From positions 1,860,001 to 1,924,000 of the forward strand of contig NZ_CP031093.1 in NCBI RefSeq assembly GCF_004851605.1: a stretch of DNA of 64,000 nt, read 5' to 3'. Positions 17,157 through 25,088 of the stretch are shown here, piece by piece. The stretch comes from Hydrocarboniclastica marina. GTDB taxonomy: Bacteria > Pseudomonadota > Gammaproteobacteria > Pseudomonadales > Oleiphilaceae. Position numbers and translations under genes: made by a program. How positions within the stretch are numbered: position 1 is the stretch's first letter; each line of letters opens with the position of its first letter. A model generated the notes under the pieces. That model had not been told where the DNA came from and did not search any database. It saw nothing but the letters and a program-made list of their open reading frames with translations.

Positions 17157-17903
17157 ATGAACACGAGCGAAACCAAATTGTACCCGGGTGACTCGCCAGA
17201 GCCGTTGTACGTGCAGATACGCAGCACACTCAGGCAGCGGATTCTGGAGGGGACCTACGTCCCCCACCAGCGTCTGCCGTCCGAAAGTGAGCTTATGGCC
17301 GCCTTCGGCGTCAGCCGCATTACGATCCGCCAGGCGCTGCGGGACCTGCATAACGAAGGGCTGATTTTCAGCGCCCAGGGTAAGGGCAGTTTTGTCAGCA
17401 AGCCCAAGGCCGTGCAGAACGTCCAGCGGCTGGAAGGGTTTGGCGAAGCGATGGCGGCCCAGGGGCACGAGGCCGTGGCCAGGCTGCTGAGTATTCAGGA
17501 ACGCAAACCGCCCAAGGCGGCCGCCGCAGCGTTTGAATTGCAGTCGGGGGATTCAGTGGTGGAGGTAAAGCGCGTGCGCTACCTCAACCGTAATCCGGTC
17601 TCTCTCGATATCAGCTACTTCCCGACCGACATCGGCCGGCGCCTGTTCGGCTGCGACCTGAGCGGTGACATTTTCCCGATGCTGGAGAACCTCTTCGCCA
17701 TCTCCCTGGGCGCAGCAGATATCGGCATTGAATCCACGCTGGCGGACGACGAGACCCAGCATCACCTCAACCTGAAGGCCGGGGAGGCGGTCCTGCGTGT
17801 TGAGAGACTTACCTACAGCCGGGCTGGCCGGCCCATTGACTTCGAGTACCTCAGTTTCAGGGGCGACTCTTTCAAGTACCAGTTCCGCGTCGAGCGGAAA
17901 TAG
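17157..17903 (+). CDS. GntR-family regulator with UTRA ligand domain (HutC type)
   Basis: The 248-residue protein has a GntR winged helix (about residues 15-80, with RLPSESELMAAFGVSRITIRQALRDL and the wing QGKGSFVSKP) and a UTRA domain (about 95-240, ending in RPIDFEYLSFRGDSFKYQF). It lies between the importer ATPase and the AprA-like gene, so it should sense the imported compound or a product and control the module. A GTG three bases before the ATG is an alternative start; the AGGGG at 17143-17147 serves both. The nonamer TTGTACTAG upstream of the two transcription units is a candidate binding site. Confidence 0.88.
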   Translation: MNTSETKLYPGDSPEPLYVQIRSTLRQRILEGTYVPHQRLPSESELMAAFGVSRITIRQALRDLHNEGLIFSAQGKGSFVSKPKAVQNVQRLEGFGEAMAAQGHEAVARLLSIQERKPPKAAAAAFELQSGDSVVEVKRVRYLNRNPVSLDISYFPTDIGRRLFGCDLSGDIFPMLENLFAISLGAADIGIESTLADDETQHHLNLKAGEAVLRVERLTYSRAGRPIDFEYLSFRGDSFKYQFRVERK

Positions 17904-17912
17904 GAGACTCAA

Positions 17913-19646
17913 ATGAACGTCAAAGACATTCCCGTTATCGAAACCGACGTGCTTGTTATTGGTGGCGGCACCGCCGGTCCGATGGCGGCAGTTACGGTCA
18001 AGGAGCAGGATCCTAAACTCAAGGTGATCCTGCTGGAGAAAGCCAACGTCAAACGCTCCGGTGCCATCTCCATGGGTATGGACGGGCTCAACAACGCGAT
18101 TGTGCCGGGCCACGCCACACCGGAGCAGTACGTAAAGGAAATCACCATCGCCAACGACGGCATTGTCCACCAACCGGCCCTGATGGCATACGCCCAGCGC
18201 TCGTTCCCGATGATCGAGAAGCTCGACTCCTGGGGCGTACATTTCCAGAAAGACGAAACCGGCGACTACGACATGAAGAAGGTCCACCATCTGGGCACCT
18301 ATGTCCTGCCTATGCCGGAGGGCCACAACGTCAAGAAGATCCTTTACCGTCGCCTGCGCCGGGCCCGGGTGGAGATCGAGAACCGTTTCCAGGCCACACG
18401 TCTGCTGAAAGACGAACAGGGCAACATCGCCGGTATGGTTGGCGTTAACACCCGTACTGCCGAGCCCATCATCATCCGCGCCAAGGCCGTGATCATGGCG
18501 ACGGGTGCGGCGGGGCGTATTGGCCTGCCGACCTCAGGCTATCTGTTCGGCACCTACGAGAACCCGGCCAACAACGGTGACGGCCACGCCATGGCTTACC
18601 ACGTCGGTGCGGACCTGGCCAACCTCGAGTGCTACCAGGTGAATCCCTTGCTGAAGGACTACAACGGACCGGCCTGCGCTTATGTGACCGGGCCGCTGGG
18701 GGGCTTCACCTCCAACGCGTTTGGCGAGCGCTTCATCGAGTGCGACTACTGGTCCGGCCAGATGATGCTGGAGTTCTTCAAGGAACTGGAATCCGGCACG
18801 GGCCCGGTGTTTCTCAAGCTGGATCACCTGGCGGAAGAGACCATCGAGGAAATCGAAACGGTGCTACACACCAACGAGCGGCCCAGCCGGGGCCGGTTCC
18901 ACGATGGCCGAAACGTCAATTACCGCGAACGCATGGTGGAGATGCACATCTCCGAAATCGGCTTCTGTTCCGGCCATTCGGCGTCCGGTGTCTGGGTCGA
19001 CGAAACCGGTGCCACTACGGTACCCGGGCTATTCGGCGCCGGAGATATGGCCTCGGTGGCCCACGCCTACATGCTGGGTGCTTTTGTTTACGGCCAGATC
19101 TGCGGTGAGTCCGCCGCTGCCTTCGCCAAAGCACGCGGTGAGGTGAAGCTGGATGAAGCCTATATCGCTGCCGAACTCGACCGTATCCGCGCACCGCTAC
19201 TGGTTAAAGACGGCATCCCGCCAGAGCAGATGGAGTACAAGGTGCGCCGCCTGGTCAACGATTACCTGCAGCCGCCCAAGGTAACCAAAAAAATGGAAAT
19301 TGGCCTGGAACGCATTCTCGCGGTGCGGCAGGACATTCCCCGCCTGCAGGCGAACGATCCGCACGAGCTGCTGCGGGCCATGGAAGTCCAGTCGATTATC
19401 GACTGCGCCGAGATGGCGGCACGGGCATCGCTTTACCGCACCGAATCCCGCTGGGGCCTGTATCACTACCGGGTCGACTGTCCTGAGCGCAACGACGCCG
19501 ACTGGTTCTGCCATAGCCGTCTGTTCAAGGACGAGAACGGCAACATGGCCAGCGGCAAGCGCGAGATCGCCCCTTACATCGTGGAGCTTGGCGAAGAAAA
19601 AGATGCGTACAACAAGCTGCGCGTCAAGAAAGCAGCCAACGCCTAA
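17913..19646 (+). CDS. AprA-like flavoprotein (adenylylsulfate reductase alpha-subunit family)
   Basis: The 577-residue FAD protein belongs to the fumarate reductase/AprA flavoprotein superfamily. The dinucleotide motif VIGGGTAGPMAA is at 15-26, and EKANVKRSGAISMGMDGLN (42-60) resembles the AprA stretch with ERSGAVAQGLSAIN. H355 in GFCSGHSASGVWVDE sits where AprA carries its catalytic-site histidine region, followed by GLFGAGDMASVAHAY. The ending ESRWGLYHYRVDCPERNDADW (511-531, shown in part) recalls the AprA C-terminus with SRWPGYYYR. It is shorter than true AprA (about 620-660). The next gene is an AprB-like ferredoxin. AprBA interconverts APS with sulfite and AMP; whether this enzyme does so, or acts on an organosulfur compound, is open. 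Confidence 0.8.
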   Translation: MNVKDIPVIETDVLVIGGGTAGPMAAVTVKEQDPKLKVILLEKANVKRSGAISMGMDGLNNAIVPGHATPEQYVKEITIANDGIVHQPALMAYAQRSFPMIEKLDSWGVHFQKDETGDYDMKKVHHLGTYVLPMPEGHNVKKILYRRLRRARVEIENRFQATRLLKDEQGNIAGMVGVNTRTAEPIIIRAKAVIMATGAAGRIGLPTSGYLFGTYENPANNGDGHAMAYHVGADLANLECYQVNPLLKDYNGPACAYVTGPLGGFTSNAFGERFIECDYWSGQMMLEFFKELESGTGPVFLKLDHLAEETIEEIETVLHTNERPSRGRFHDGRNVNYRERMVEMHISEIGFCSGHSASGVWVDETGATTVPGLFGAGDMASVAHAYMLGAFVYGQICGESAAAFAKARGEVKLDEAYIAAELDRIRAPLLVKDGIPPEQMEYKVRRLVNDYLQPPKVTKKMEIGLERILAVRQDIPRLQANDPHELLRAMEVQSIIDCAEMAARASLYRTESRWGLYHYRVDCPERNDADWFCHSRLFKDENGNMASGKREIAPYIVELGEEKDAYNKLRVKKAANA

Positions 19647-19672
19647 CCCAACCTGAATTCAGGAGAGAGACC

Positions 19673-19906
19673 ATGCCCTTAGCCAACCACCTGACCAGCG
19701 TGCCCGTCATTGTCGACGAGGATAAATGCATCGCTGACAAGGGCTGCACCGTCTGCATCGACGTTTGCCCCCTCGACGTGCTCTGGATCAATCCGGACAC
19801 CGGCAAAGCCCATATGAAATACGACGAGTGCTGGTACTGCATGCCCTGCGAGGCCGATTGCCCAACCGACGCTGTCACGGTCGAGATTCCCTATCTGCTG
19901 CGCTGA
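19673..19906 (+). CDS. AprB-like 2[4Fe-4S] ferredoxin subunit
   Basis: The 77-residue protein binds two iron-sulfur clusters. The first set is C19, C25, C28, C32 (spacing 5-2-3), and the second is C53, C56, C59, C63 in DECWYCMPCEADCP. The longer gap between the first two cysteines and the ECWYCMPC wording recall AprB, the electron-transfer subunit of adenylylsulfate reductase, but the C-terminal tail of AprB (about 70 residues) is missing. It starts 26 bases after the flavoprotein gene with AGGAGAGAG as ribosome site, so the two probably form one complex in the cytoplasm. Confidence 0.85.
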   Translation: MPLANHLTSVPVIVDEDKCIADKGCTVCIDVCPLDVLWINPDTGKAHMKYDECWYCMPCEADCPTDAVTVEIPYLLR

Positions 19907-19914
19907 GGTGTGAG

Positions 19915-20874
19915 ATGAAGCATTACGACGATCCAGAAGTACAGGAACTGGCCATCAGGATGGCCGACGCCGATCCGGGCATCCGCCGTGTAGCGGTGCT
20001 CTCGCTGGTCGACTGCGGCGCGCCGGAAGCCGTGGAGCTGTTGATCCAGGCGCTGAAAGATGAAGACCCATCGGTCCGCCAGCAGGCAGCCAAAGTGGTC
20101 GATGAGTTTGACGCCGAAGACATTGCCGATTCCTTGCTGGCTGCGTTGAACGACCCCGACGAAGTGGTCCGCAACGGCGCAGCCCACGCGCTGGCTGACC
20201 TGCAGGACCCGTCCGCGGCACCGCCCTTATTGGCTGCGCTCAAGGAGAGTAACGATAGTTTTGTCAGCGCCGCCATCCTGCGGGCCCTGAAGCCCCTACG
20301 AGTGCCGGAGGCGCAGACGCCAGCCCTGGAGCGGCTCAAGGATGACGACGCCCAGGTCCGCCGGGAAGCAGTAGGTGTCCTTGGCTGGTTGAAGGCGGAG
20401 GAGAACCTGCCGGCACTGATCGACTGCGCCAAAACTGATGACGACCCCGAGGTCCGCCGTGCTGGCACCAGCGCGCTGGTGTACGCCAGTGGCGCAATGG
20501 TCGGCACCACCCTGGTCAACCAGTTGGGAGACGAACACTGGCAGGTGCGCTGCGAGGCCGCGCTGGCGATAGGCAAATTGCAGTACATGGCCGGTATTCC
20601 CGCACTGATCGAAGTGACCCGGGACAAGCTCTGGCAGGTCAAGGAAAAAGCGGCGGATTCGCTGGGCAAGTTGCAGGCCGTCGATGCTATCCCGGCCCTG
20701 GGCGTCTGTACCCAGGATCCCATGGCCAACCTGCGCAAGGCAGCAGTCTGTGCACTGGGTGAGATCGGCCATAGCGATGGCCGCCGTTTCATCGATGTGG
20801 CAATGGATGACCCAGACCCGGACGTTCGCAAGATCGCCCGTTGGGCGCAATCCAAGCTGGATTCCGCTGCCTGA
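19915..20874 (+). CDS. HEAT-repeat (PBS-lyase type) protein
   Basis: The 319-residue protein consists almost entirely of about ten HEAT-like repeats of 30-32 residues, each with a D-x-D/P-x-V-R pattern (for example DEDPSVRQQAAKVV, DPDEVVRNGAAHAL, DDDAQVRREAVGVL, DDDPEVRRAGTSAL, DPDPDVRKIARWA). ATG 19915 is supported by GAGGTG at 19905-19910, nine bases after the ferredoxin stop. A scaffold or chaperone role for the flavoprotein-ferredoxin pair is likely, because the gene is tightly placed with them. Repeats of this kind also occur in phycobilin lyases, but no bilin gene is present. The function is not known. Confidence 0.8.
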   Translation: MKHYDDPEVQELAIRMADADPGIRRVAVLSLVDCGAPEAVELLIQALKDEDPSVRQQAAKVVDEFDAEDIADSLLAALNDPDEVVRNGAAHALADLQDPSAAPPLLAALKESNDSFVSAAILRALKPLRVPEAQTPALERLKDDDAQVRREAVGVLGWLKAEENLPALIDCAKTDDDPEVRRAGTSALVYASGAMVGTTLVNQLGDEHWQVRCEAALAIGKLQYMAGIPALIEVTRDKLWQVKEKAADSLGKLQAVDAIPALGVCTQDPMANLRKAAVCALGEIGHSDGRRFIDVAMDDPDPDVRKIARWAQSKLDSAA

Positions 20875-20920
20875 TGTGCCGGCGTGTGACCGGTCATCGG
20901 CACGCGCCTGGCTACTGGCT

Positions 20921-20992
20921 GAACTGTTCAGGCAGGCGAACTGCTGAAGAAGGACCGCCTGTTGAGGAAGGACAACTTGTTAAGGAAGGAGA
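20921..20992. repeat. Four imperfect tandem units in front of fdxA
   Basis: GAACTGTTCAGGCAGGC (20921-20937), GAACTGCTGAAGAAGGACC (20938-20956), GCCTGTTGAGGAAGGACA (20957-20974) and ACTTGTTAAGGAAGGAGA (20975-20992) are variants of one 17-19 base unit. The last three each contain an AAGGA ribosome-binding core, so several Shine-Dalgarno sequences are stacked before the ATG at 20999. Confidence 0.75.
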
Positions 20993-20998
20993 GGCACC

Positions 20999-21334
20999 AT
21001 GACTTTTGTCGTTACCGATAACTGTATCCGCTGCAAATACACCGACTGCGTCGAGGTATGCCCGGTGGACTGCTTTCACGAGGGGCCGAACTTTCTCGTG
21101 ATCAATCCGGAGACCTGCATCGACTGCGCCCTGTGCGTTGCTGAGTGTCCCGCCGAGGCGATCTATGACGAAGCAGATCTACCGCCGGACCAGCTGCCGT
21201 TTGTGGCGCTCAATGCCGAGTTGGCGAATATCTGGCCGGTGATCAGTGAGAAGAAAGAGCCCCTTGAGGAAGCCGAAGAGTGGATAGACCAGGCCAACAA
21301 GCTGCCGCACCTGCAGCGCCAGGCAGAGGCGTAA
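20999..21334 (+). CDS. fdxA: 7Fe ferredoxin FdxA ([3Fe-4S][4Fe-4S])
   Basis: The 111-residue protein matches the Azotobacter ferredoxin I type. Cysteines C9, C12, C17, C21, C25 and C40, C43, C46, C50 are arranged as [17 protein letters not shown] and [12 protein letters not shown], giving a [3Fe-4S] and a [4Fe-4S] cluster. The C-terminal helix-rich part (about 60-105) is also typical. In this operon it probably carries electrons between the ferredoxin-NADP reductase encoded at 22957 and the AprA-like enzyme. Its leader carries a fourfold tandem unit with repeated ribosome sites. Confidence 0.93.
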   Translation: MTFVVTDNCIRCKYTDCVEVCPVDCFHEGPNFLVINPETCIDCALCVAECPAEAIYDEADLPPDQLPFVALNAELANIWPVISEKKEPLEEAEEWIDQANKLPHLQRQAEA

Positions 21335-21447
21335 GGAAAGCGGGCATCCCATTTATCAACTTGTCATAGCAGGTTATGTCCCCTGACGTTGGGGACAGAC
21401 GCGGCGACAAGTTTGGCACCAGACATAACACAAGCGAGGACACTGAC

Positions 21448-21837
21448 ATGGCCGCTCTACAAGGTGTTGTTCAGCCACCAGCAGAAATCCGCCTGCGTAA
21501 ATCCCAGGCACTGGTGGAAATTACCTGGGCCGACGGCCACGTCAGTCGTCTCTCATGTTTCCAGTTGCGGTCGGCGTGCGCCTGCTCGTCGTGCAGCCAG
21601 GCCATGTACCGCGACGGCAAGCGGGAGCTTGACCCGGCAGTCATGGTGACGGACATCCAGCCGATGGGCGCGAGCGGCCTGCAGTTCTTCTTCTCTGACG
21701 GCCACAGCCGCGGCCATTTTCCCTGGCGCTATCTGCGGGAGCTGCCCGACATTACGGGCCTGACTGAACCGCGTGAATCGGCTGAGCCATCCGTTGCCAA
21801 CCCTGCCGTCGCGCCCCGACCCGGAGTTGCGCAATGA
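21448..21837 (+). CDS. DUF971 domain protein
   Basis: The 129-residue protein has the DUF971 (gamma-butyrobetaine-hydroxylase N-terminal-like) fold: RLRKSQALVEITWADGHVSRL, then FQLRSACACSSCSQAM with four cysteines, and FSDGHSRGHFPWRYLREL. ATG 21448 follows GCGAGGA by seven bases and fits the family N-terminus. The gene overlaps the next one by four bases (ATGA). DUF971 domains are found fused to or near Mrp/ApbC ATPases and are linked to Fe-S protein maturation; an apbC homologue lies further down this operon, supporting that link. The molecular role is not established. Confidence 0.82.
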   Translation: MAALQGVVQPPAEIRLRKSQALVEITWADGHVSRLSCFQLRSACACSSCSQAMYRDGKRELDPAVMVTDIQPMGASGLQFFFSDGHSRGHFPWRYLRELPDITGLTEPRESAEPSVANPAVAPRPGVAQ

Positions 21838-22841
21838 ATGTGTTGGCGGCCAGCGCAGTGCCGCTGGGACGGCTCAAATGCCTGTATCCGGGCGTGGCTT
21901 TCTGTGCCGTGCTGGCATTGGCTGGAAGCTTCCTGGCCGAGCATTACGGGGCACCAGCGCTGTTGTTGGTCCTGCTGCTGGGGTTCGGCTTTTCAGCGCA
22001 ATCCCGGGATCAGCGACTGGAGGAGGGCGTGGCGTTCTCGGCCCGGACGATTTTACGGGTCGGTATCGCCTTGCTGGGCGCGCGCATCGGCCTGACCCAG
22101 TTTGAAGAAGTGGGAACGCTGCCGGGCGTGGTTGTACTGTTGGCGGTGCCGCTAACGCTGGGTTTCGGCCTGTTGCTGGGTTCCTGGCTGCGACTGCCTT
22201 TTGTACACAGTCTCGTGGCGGCGGTGGCCGTGGCTATCTGCGGTGTTTCCGCGGCGGTCGCCGTTGCCGCAGCGCTGCCAAGCGGCAAGCTCGAGGAGCG
22301 GCGCCTTCTGGGGGTAGTCATCGGCGTCACGGCTCTTGGCACGCTGTCGATGGTCGTCTATCCGTTGCTGACTGCGGCCCTTGGGTTCAGCGCGGCCGAG
22401 AGCGGCATTTTGCTGGGCGCGAGCATTCACGATGTGGCCCAGGCCGCGGCTGCGGGTTACCTCGTGTCTGATCCCGCGGGCGACATCGCCACGCTTACCA
22501 AACTGTTGCGGGTAGCCATGCTGGCGCCGCTGGTGCTCTTGATTGGGTACCTGTTACGACGCGGCGAACCCGGCCGCGCCGAATTCCCGTGGTTCCTGTT
22601 GGGCTTTGTCGTTCTGCTTGCACTCAACAGTTTCGGGCTGATTCCGCAATCGCTACGGCAGCTGATGGTCGCCGCGTCCAGCTGGTGCCTGCTCGTGACC
22701 ATGGCGGCGTTGGGCATGCGGACTTCGGTTATTGAATTGATGGGGCTGGGCTGGCGCCCGCTGGCGCAGCTTACGTTGTTAAGTGTGTTCCTGGTCTCCG
22801 TGGTTGCGCTGCTGCTGGTGCTGGTTCCGGCCCTGACATGA
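21834..22841 (+). CDS. YeiH/UPF0324-family putative sulfate/sulfite exporter
   Basis: The 335-residue membrane protein has about ten hydrophobic segments and the family marks GARIGLTQFEEVG, VAVAICGVSAAVAVAAAL, GASIHDVAQAAAAGYLVSDPAGDIAT and LLRVAMLAPLVLLIGY. Members of this family lie in several sulfonate-degradation clusters, where they are thought to export sulfite or sulfate. Coupled by a four-base overlap to the DUF971 gene, it suggests that the module releases an inorganic sulfur oxyanion. This is the strongest contextual hint at the chemistry of the operon. Confidence 0.85.
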   Translation: MNVLAASAVPLGRLKCLYPGVAFCAVLALAGSFLAEHYGAPALLLVLLLGFGFSAQSRDQRLEEGVAFSARTILRVGIALLGARIGLTQFEEVGTLPGVVVLLAVPLTLGFGLLLGSWLRLPFVHSLVAAVAVAICGVSAAVAVAAALPSGKLEERRLLGVVIGVTALGTLSMVVYPLLTAALGFSAAESGILLGASIHDVAQAAAAGYLVSDPAGDIATLTKLLRVAMLAPLVLLIGYLLRRGEPGRAEFPWFLLGFVVLLALNSFGLIPQSLRQLMVAASSWCLLVTMAALGMRTSVIELMGLGWRPLAQLTLLSVFLVSVVALLLVLVPALT

Positions 22842-22956
22842 GCGGGCGACAGAATGCTCCTGCACTGGCGGAGCTCGAGGCACCCGCAGCGACTTGAAGA
22901 TATCTGAACGCTTAAAACACCGCATCCAGGGGATGCATCAATTAGAGGATAGGACC

Positions 22957-23733
22957 ATGGCAGCATTCAGCAATGCAGATGTTCTCACTGTTCATCACTG
23001 GAATGACACGCTCTTCAGCTTCAGGACGACCCGGGATGCCGCGCTGCGGTTTGAGAACGGGCACTTTGTGATGATCGGCCTCGAAGTCGAGGGCAAGCCG
23101 TTGATGCGCGCCTACAGCATCGTCAGTGCCAACCACGACGAATACCTGGAGTTTCTCAGTATCAAAGTGCCCGACGGCCCCCTGACATCGCGGCTGCAAC
23201 ACCTCAAGGCCGGCGACAGCCTGCTGGTGAGCAGCAAGCCGGTGGGTACGCTGGTGATGCATGATTTATTGCCGGGCAACAATCTGTACCTGTTCGCCAC
23301 CGGCACCGGGCTTGCGCCCTTTATGAGCATTATCAAGGACCCGGAGGCCTACGAGCGTTTTGACAAGATTGTGCTGGTGCACTGCGTACGTTTTGTCAGC
23401 GAACTGGCCTACCACGACCACATCATGCAGGAACTGCCCGAACATGAGTTTCTCGGCGAAGGGATCCGCGACAAGCTGATCTATTACCCGACGGTGACCC
23501 GTGAGCCATTTCGCAACGAAGGCCGGATCACGACCCTGGTCGAGAGCAATAAGCTGTGCAGCGACATTGGCTTGCCTGCGCTCAACAAGGAGACGGATCG
23601 GGTCATGCTTTGCGGTAGCCCGGCCATGCTCGACGAATTGACCCGTATGCTTGACGCGCGGGGGTTCATGGGGTCGCCTCAGTTGGGGCAGCCCGGTCAC
23701 TACGTTATCGAGCGGGCTTTTGTCGAAAAGTAG
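22957..23733 (+). CDS. fpr: Ferredoxin-NADP(+) reductase (Fpr type)
   Basis: The 258-residue flavoprotein has the FAD motif R51-A-Y-S54, the SIKVPDGPLTSRLQHLKAGD stretch in two parts, the NADP-binding GTGLAPFM (116-123), and MLCGSPAML followed by the typical bacterial ending HYVIERAFVEK. ATG 22957 is preferred because GAGGATAGGA directly precedes it; an upstream in-frame start adds 21 residues not expected in the family. It moves electrons between NADPH and ferredoxin or flavodoxin in the cytosol. Presence beside fdxA suggests a dedicated electron supply for the AprA-like enzyme. Confidence 0.9.
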   Translation: MAAFSNADVLTVHHWNDTLFSFRTTRDAALRFENGHFVMIGLEVEGKPLMRAYSIVSANHDEYLEFLSIKVPDGPLTSRLQHLKAGDSLLVSSKPVGTLVMHDLLPGNNLYLFATGTGLAPFMSIIKDPEAYERFDKIVLVHCVRFVSELAYHDHIMQELPEHEFLGEGIRDKLIYYPTVTREPFRNEGRITTLVESNKLCSDIGLPALNKETDRVMLCGSPAMLDELTRMLDARGFMGSPQLGQPGHYVIERAFVEK

Positions 23734-23819
23734 CTGAAATACCGGGGTGGGCCTGCCAGCCAACCTCGGCCAACGTTTAAGACGTCTATCCCTCCCCAAT
23801 CTCACCGAGGAAAATCACC

Positions 23820-24911
23820 ATGGCGATTCCGACCCGGCGCAGTGTGGAAATGGTTCTGGAGCAGTGGTCAGAGCCTCACCTGAAGCAAAATCTGATCGCT
23901 GCGAAAGCGGTCAGGGATATCCAGTGCGAGGAAGACCGAATCAAAGTGCAGCTGTCGTTGGGCTTTCCCGCTGACGCTTACGGTGCCGAGCTTTCGGCGA
24001 TGCTGCAGCAGCTCCTGCGGGAGCAGCTCCAGGTGTCCCGGGTGGAGATTGACCTTGGCTGGGACGTGCGTAGCCACGCGGTCGCAGGCACAGTCAAACC
24101 GCTGCCGGGTATCAAAAACATTATAGCCGTCGCGTCAGGGAAGGGCGGCGTGGGCAAGTCCACCACCACGGCAAACCTGGCCCTGGCCCTGGCTGCGGAG
24201 GGCGCCCGCGTGGGCATCCTTGATGCGGATGTCTACGGGCCCAGCCAGCCGCGCATGCTTGGCATTGACCAGCAGCCGGATGTGCTCGAGAACAAGCGCC
24301 TCAAGCCCCTGGAGAACCACGGCGTCCAGGTCATGTCGGTGGGCTTCCTGGTGGACGAGGAAGCTCCAGTCATCTGGCGCGGACCCATGGTGACCCAAGC
24401 CCTGACCCAGCTTCTGAACGGCACCGCCTGGCAGGGGCTGGACTATCTTCTGGTGGACCTGCCGCCGGGTACAGGAGACGTACAGTTGACGATGGCGCAA
24501 AAGGTTCCGGTTACCGGCGCGGTGATCGTCACAACGCCCCAGGACATCGCCCTGCTGGATGCGCGCAAGGGGGTGCGTATGTTCGAGAAAGCTAACGTGC
24601 CGGTGCTTGGCGTGGTCGAAAACATGAGCACGCACATCTGTAGCGGCTGCGGTCGTGAAGAGCATATCTTCGGCGCCGGGGGTGGGGCCAGAATGGCCGC
24701 GAACTACGAGCTTGATCTGCTTGGCGAGTTGCCGTTGGACATCCGTATCCGTGAAGGCGCAGATGCCGGAAAACCGATCGTCCTCACTGATCCGGCTGGC
24801 ACCTTGGCCCAGGCCTACGGCAGGATCGCCCGGAACATCACCGCTAAAATTGGCCTGACGCCGATCGACTTCAGCGCCAGCTTTCCCAGGATCGTCGTCC
24901 ACGAAGTCTGA
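23820..24911 (+). CDS. apbC: Iron-sulfur cluster carrier protein ApbC/Mrp
   Basis: The 363-residue P-loop ATPase has an N-terminal DUF59-like (MIP18) domain (about residues 8-90), deviant Walker A GKGGVGKS (107-114), DADVYGPSQPRML, DLPPGTGDVQLT and the cluster-binding pair C274-x2-C277 in HICSGCGREE. The family binds and transfers [4Fe-4S] clusters to target proteins in the cytosol. The last gene of the operon, it is followed by a strong terminator. It may serve the AprB-like ferredoxin, FdxA and other targets. This could also be the general Mrp of the cell, as no other copy is in view. Confidence 0.92.
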   Translation: MAIPTRRSVEMVLEQWSEPHLKQNLIAAKAVRDIQCEEDRIKVQLSLGFPADAYGAELSAMLQQLLREQLQVSRVEIDLGWDVRSHAVAGTVKPLPGIKNIIAVASGKGGVGKSTTTANLALALAAEGARVGILDADVYGPSQPRMLGIDQQPDVLENKRLKPLENHGVQVMSVGFLVDEEAPVIWRGPMVTQALTQLLNGTAWQGLDYLLVDLPPGTGDVQLTMAQKVPVTGAVIVTTPQDIALLDARKGVRMFEKANVPVLGVVENMSTHICSGCGREEHIFGAGGGARMAANYELDLLGELPLDIRIREGADAGKPIVLTDPAGTLAQAYGRIARNITAKIGLTPIDFSASFPRIVVHEV

Positions 24912-24948
24912 TTCCCAAAGCCTTCTTTCACGTTTCACTCTCCAAAAC

Positions 24949-24982
24949 AAAGAAGCCCCCGGCCAGAACCGGGGGCTTCTTT
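24949..24982. terminator. Bidirectional rho-independent terminator
   Basis: A 14-base perfect stem (24949-24962 AAAGAAGCCCCCGG with 24969-24982) has the loop CCAGAA. An A run on the left and a T run on the right let it end transcription from both sides, between the convergent apbC and binding-protein genes. Confidence 0.93.
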
Positions 24983-24983
24983 A

Positions 24984-25080
24984 TAGTGCTGTGCTTAAGT
25001 GCGGTTATGAATAGTGCTTATGAATGGTGCTGTACTGACTGCTTAGTGCTGTAATGACTGAATAGTGCCGTGCTGGAAAA
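24984..25080. repeat. Degenerate repeats of TAGTGC(T/C) units
   Basis: TAGTGCTGTGC begins at 24984, and related TAGTGC starts recur at about 25012, 25044 and 25063, interspersed with (T)GAA and CTGTACTGACTG variants. The region between the terminator and the stop of the binding-protein gene looks like a decayed tandem array. Confidence 0.5.
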
Positions 25081-25088
25081 GTAAGCAG

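Noticed and set aside
19923-20903. A 326-codon minus-strand frame opposite the HEAT-repeat gene
   Set aside because: Serine-rich, repetitive translation produced by the opposite strand of the HEAT repeats.
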